A DNA stretch of 64,000 nucleotides from positions 186,001 to 250,000 of the forward strand of contig JADJPZ010000003.1 of NCBI GenBank assembly GCA_016713025.1. Reading direction: 5' to 3'. The position numbers were made by a program, and so were the translations under genes. The notes under the pieces are model-generated. The model did not search any database. It saw only the letters and a program-made list of their open reading frames with translations, and was not told the origin of the DNA. The stretch is from Saprospiraceae bacterium (lineage in GTDB: Bacteria; Bacteroidota; Bacteroidia; Chitinophagales; Saprospiraceae). Positions 63,215 through 64,000 of the stretch are shown piece by piece. The first letter of the stretch is position 1, and every line of letters starts with the position of its first letter.

Positions 63215-64000
63215 TTGAAGAAATTAAGAAAAATAAGGCAGCGGATACTTACTGATGCATTTAACGGATTTTCTATTGTTTTACCAAATAAGTTAAGATT
63301 AAAAGGATCGGACTTTTTAGCAATCCTTGCTTTAGGTATAGTCAGTATCGTCTGGGGTACTACATGGGTTGTCTCAAAAGAAGGTGTCAAGTATATTCCG
63401 GCACTACAGATGGCCGGATTAAGACAATTTCTTGGTGGTAGTTTATATTTATTATACTTTATTATCCGAAAATATCCCTTACCAGAAAAAAAAGACCTGT
63501 TTCCGCTTCTTGTGCTTTCTATACTCAACTTTGTTTTTAGCAATGGCTTGAGTACCTGGGGAGTGAAATACATTTCTGCCGGCCTGGGTTCGATCATCGG
63601 AGCAATTTTTCCCCTTTGGATAGTCATTATTGGCATACTTGGAGATAAAACAGCACCTCCCAACAAAGCCATCTCGGGATTGATCATTGGGTTTGCAGGG
63701 ATATGTATTATTTTTTACGATCATCTGGAAGATTTTATAAATCCGGATTTTCGTTTTGGTATCATGCTATCTCTTATTGCTACCTGGACATGGGCTTTCG
63801 GTACTATATACACCAAAAGACACGCCAAGGTATTCAATCCATATTTCGGTCTTGGCTTCCAGATGACACTTTCCGGTATCATACTATCACTTGTATCTAT
63901 GACAGATCCTGCTCACACTCCGATACATGAAATTCCGGAAGTCACCTGGTTGGCTATATTTTACCTTGTCATTTTTGGTTCTCTGATAGGCTTTATATGT
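63215..64000 (+). CDS. EamA/DMT-family exporter, 3' end outside window
   Basis: 262 codons up to the edge. Hydrophobic segments alternate with short loops: DFLAILALGIVSIVWGTTWVVSKEG, LRQFLGGSLYLLYFIIRKYP, LLVLSILNFVFSNGLSTWGVKYISAGLGSIIGAIFPLWIVIIGIL, KAISGLIIGFAGICIIFYDH, FGIMLSLIATWTWAFGTIYTKRH. The two-repeat DMT architecture with a Trp-Gly-(T) first helix is EamA-type. The start is not clear: the ATG at 63198 runs into TGA after six codons in another frame, and TTG 63215 is the first usable codon in this frame, so either a TTG start or a one-base error near 63211-63217. Confidence 0.78.
   Translation, partial: MKKLRKIRQRILTDAFNGFSIVLPNKLRLKGSDFLAILALGIVSIVWGTTWVVSKEGVKYIPALQMAGLRQFLGGSLYLLYFIIRKYPLPEKKDLFPLLVLSILNFVFSNGLSTWGVKYISAGLGSIIGAIFPLWIVIIGILGDKTAPPNKAISGLIIGFAGICIIFYDHLEDFINPDFRFGIMLSLIATWTWAFGTIYTKRHAKVFNPYFGLGFQMTLSGIILSLVSMTDPAHTPIHEIPEVTWLAIFYLVIFGSLIGFIC

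Overview
The window reads as chromosomal DNA of a Bacteroidota bacterium, most likely of the Saprospiria/Saprospiraceae type. This is inferred from AT-rich DNA, -7 boxes of the form TAnnTTTG, the type IX secretion protein PorT, a giant secreted adhesin with a C-terminal type IX sorting domain, the futalosine menaquinone gene mqnC, and Bacteroidota-style LptD and BamA. The phylum is well supported; the family is a guess. I see no rRNA, tRNA or CRISPR array.

Layout. (1) 1-9.6 kb, + strand: a uronate catabolic operon, uxaB (cut by the window edge)-uxaA-uxaC-kduD-kduI-kdgK-yhcH-like-kdgA-exuT-like. It takes galacturonate/glucuronate and unsaturated uronates from pectin- or alginate-type polymers to pyruvate and glyceraldehyde 3-phosphate. 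(2) 9.7-21.6 kb: a ThuA/sorbosone dehydrogenase/cytochrome c lipoprotein, mqnC, a lipoprotein, lpxH, a DUF3943 protein, a lipid kinase and a TPR-like protein, separated by repeat-rich spacers. (3) 21.6-25 kb: a tiny ORF, an IS1182-type element with 6-bp target duplications and a long spacer. (4) 25-34 kb: uppS-bamA-ompH, an NTF2-like protein, ubiE-porT, then an accessory spot where a DUF2188 gene sits beside a Rossmann-like gene that an IS4-type element has cut in two (9-bp duplication). (5) 34-46 kb: lptD, an amidase, a truncated hxlR divergent from an Old Yellow Enzyme gene, a DinB-family protein, a cvfB-like gene, ffh, a glycosylasparaginase-like lipoprotein and a double ABC ATPase. (6) 46-58 kb: one adhesin gene of about 3,877 codons, read as two ORFs because of a one-base shift. 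(7) 58-64 kb: an rRNA methyltransferase, mnmA, a lipoprotein, rimM, an outer-membrane protein and a DMT-family exporter cut by the window end.

Two themes run through the window. First, five genes are broken by a single base in an A/T run (ThuA fusion, mqnC, both transposases, adhesin), and uppS carries an in-frame TAG where the family has Trp. Such damage in essential and unrelated genes points to residual assembly errors more than to biology, although the A9 run in the ThuA fusion could in principle vary. Second, the spacers hold several families of small inverted-repeat elements: a 151-bp palindromic element in two copies, a family ending in TTAGAGTATGTTTAAA, and two single elements with 12-20 bp terminal inverted repeats. 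One of these repeats supplies the last codons of a truncated hxlR gene.

The best candidate for an undescribed system is the DUF2188 + Rossmann-like pair at 31.7-34.0 kb, whose second gene can be rebuilt exactly by removing the IS4-type insertion. A weaker candidate is the 21-codon hydrophobic peptide ORF divergent from a TPR-like protein at 20-22 kb.
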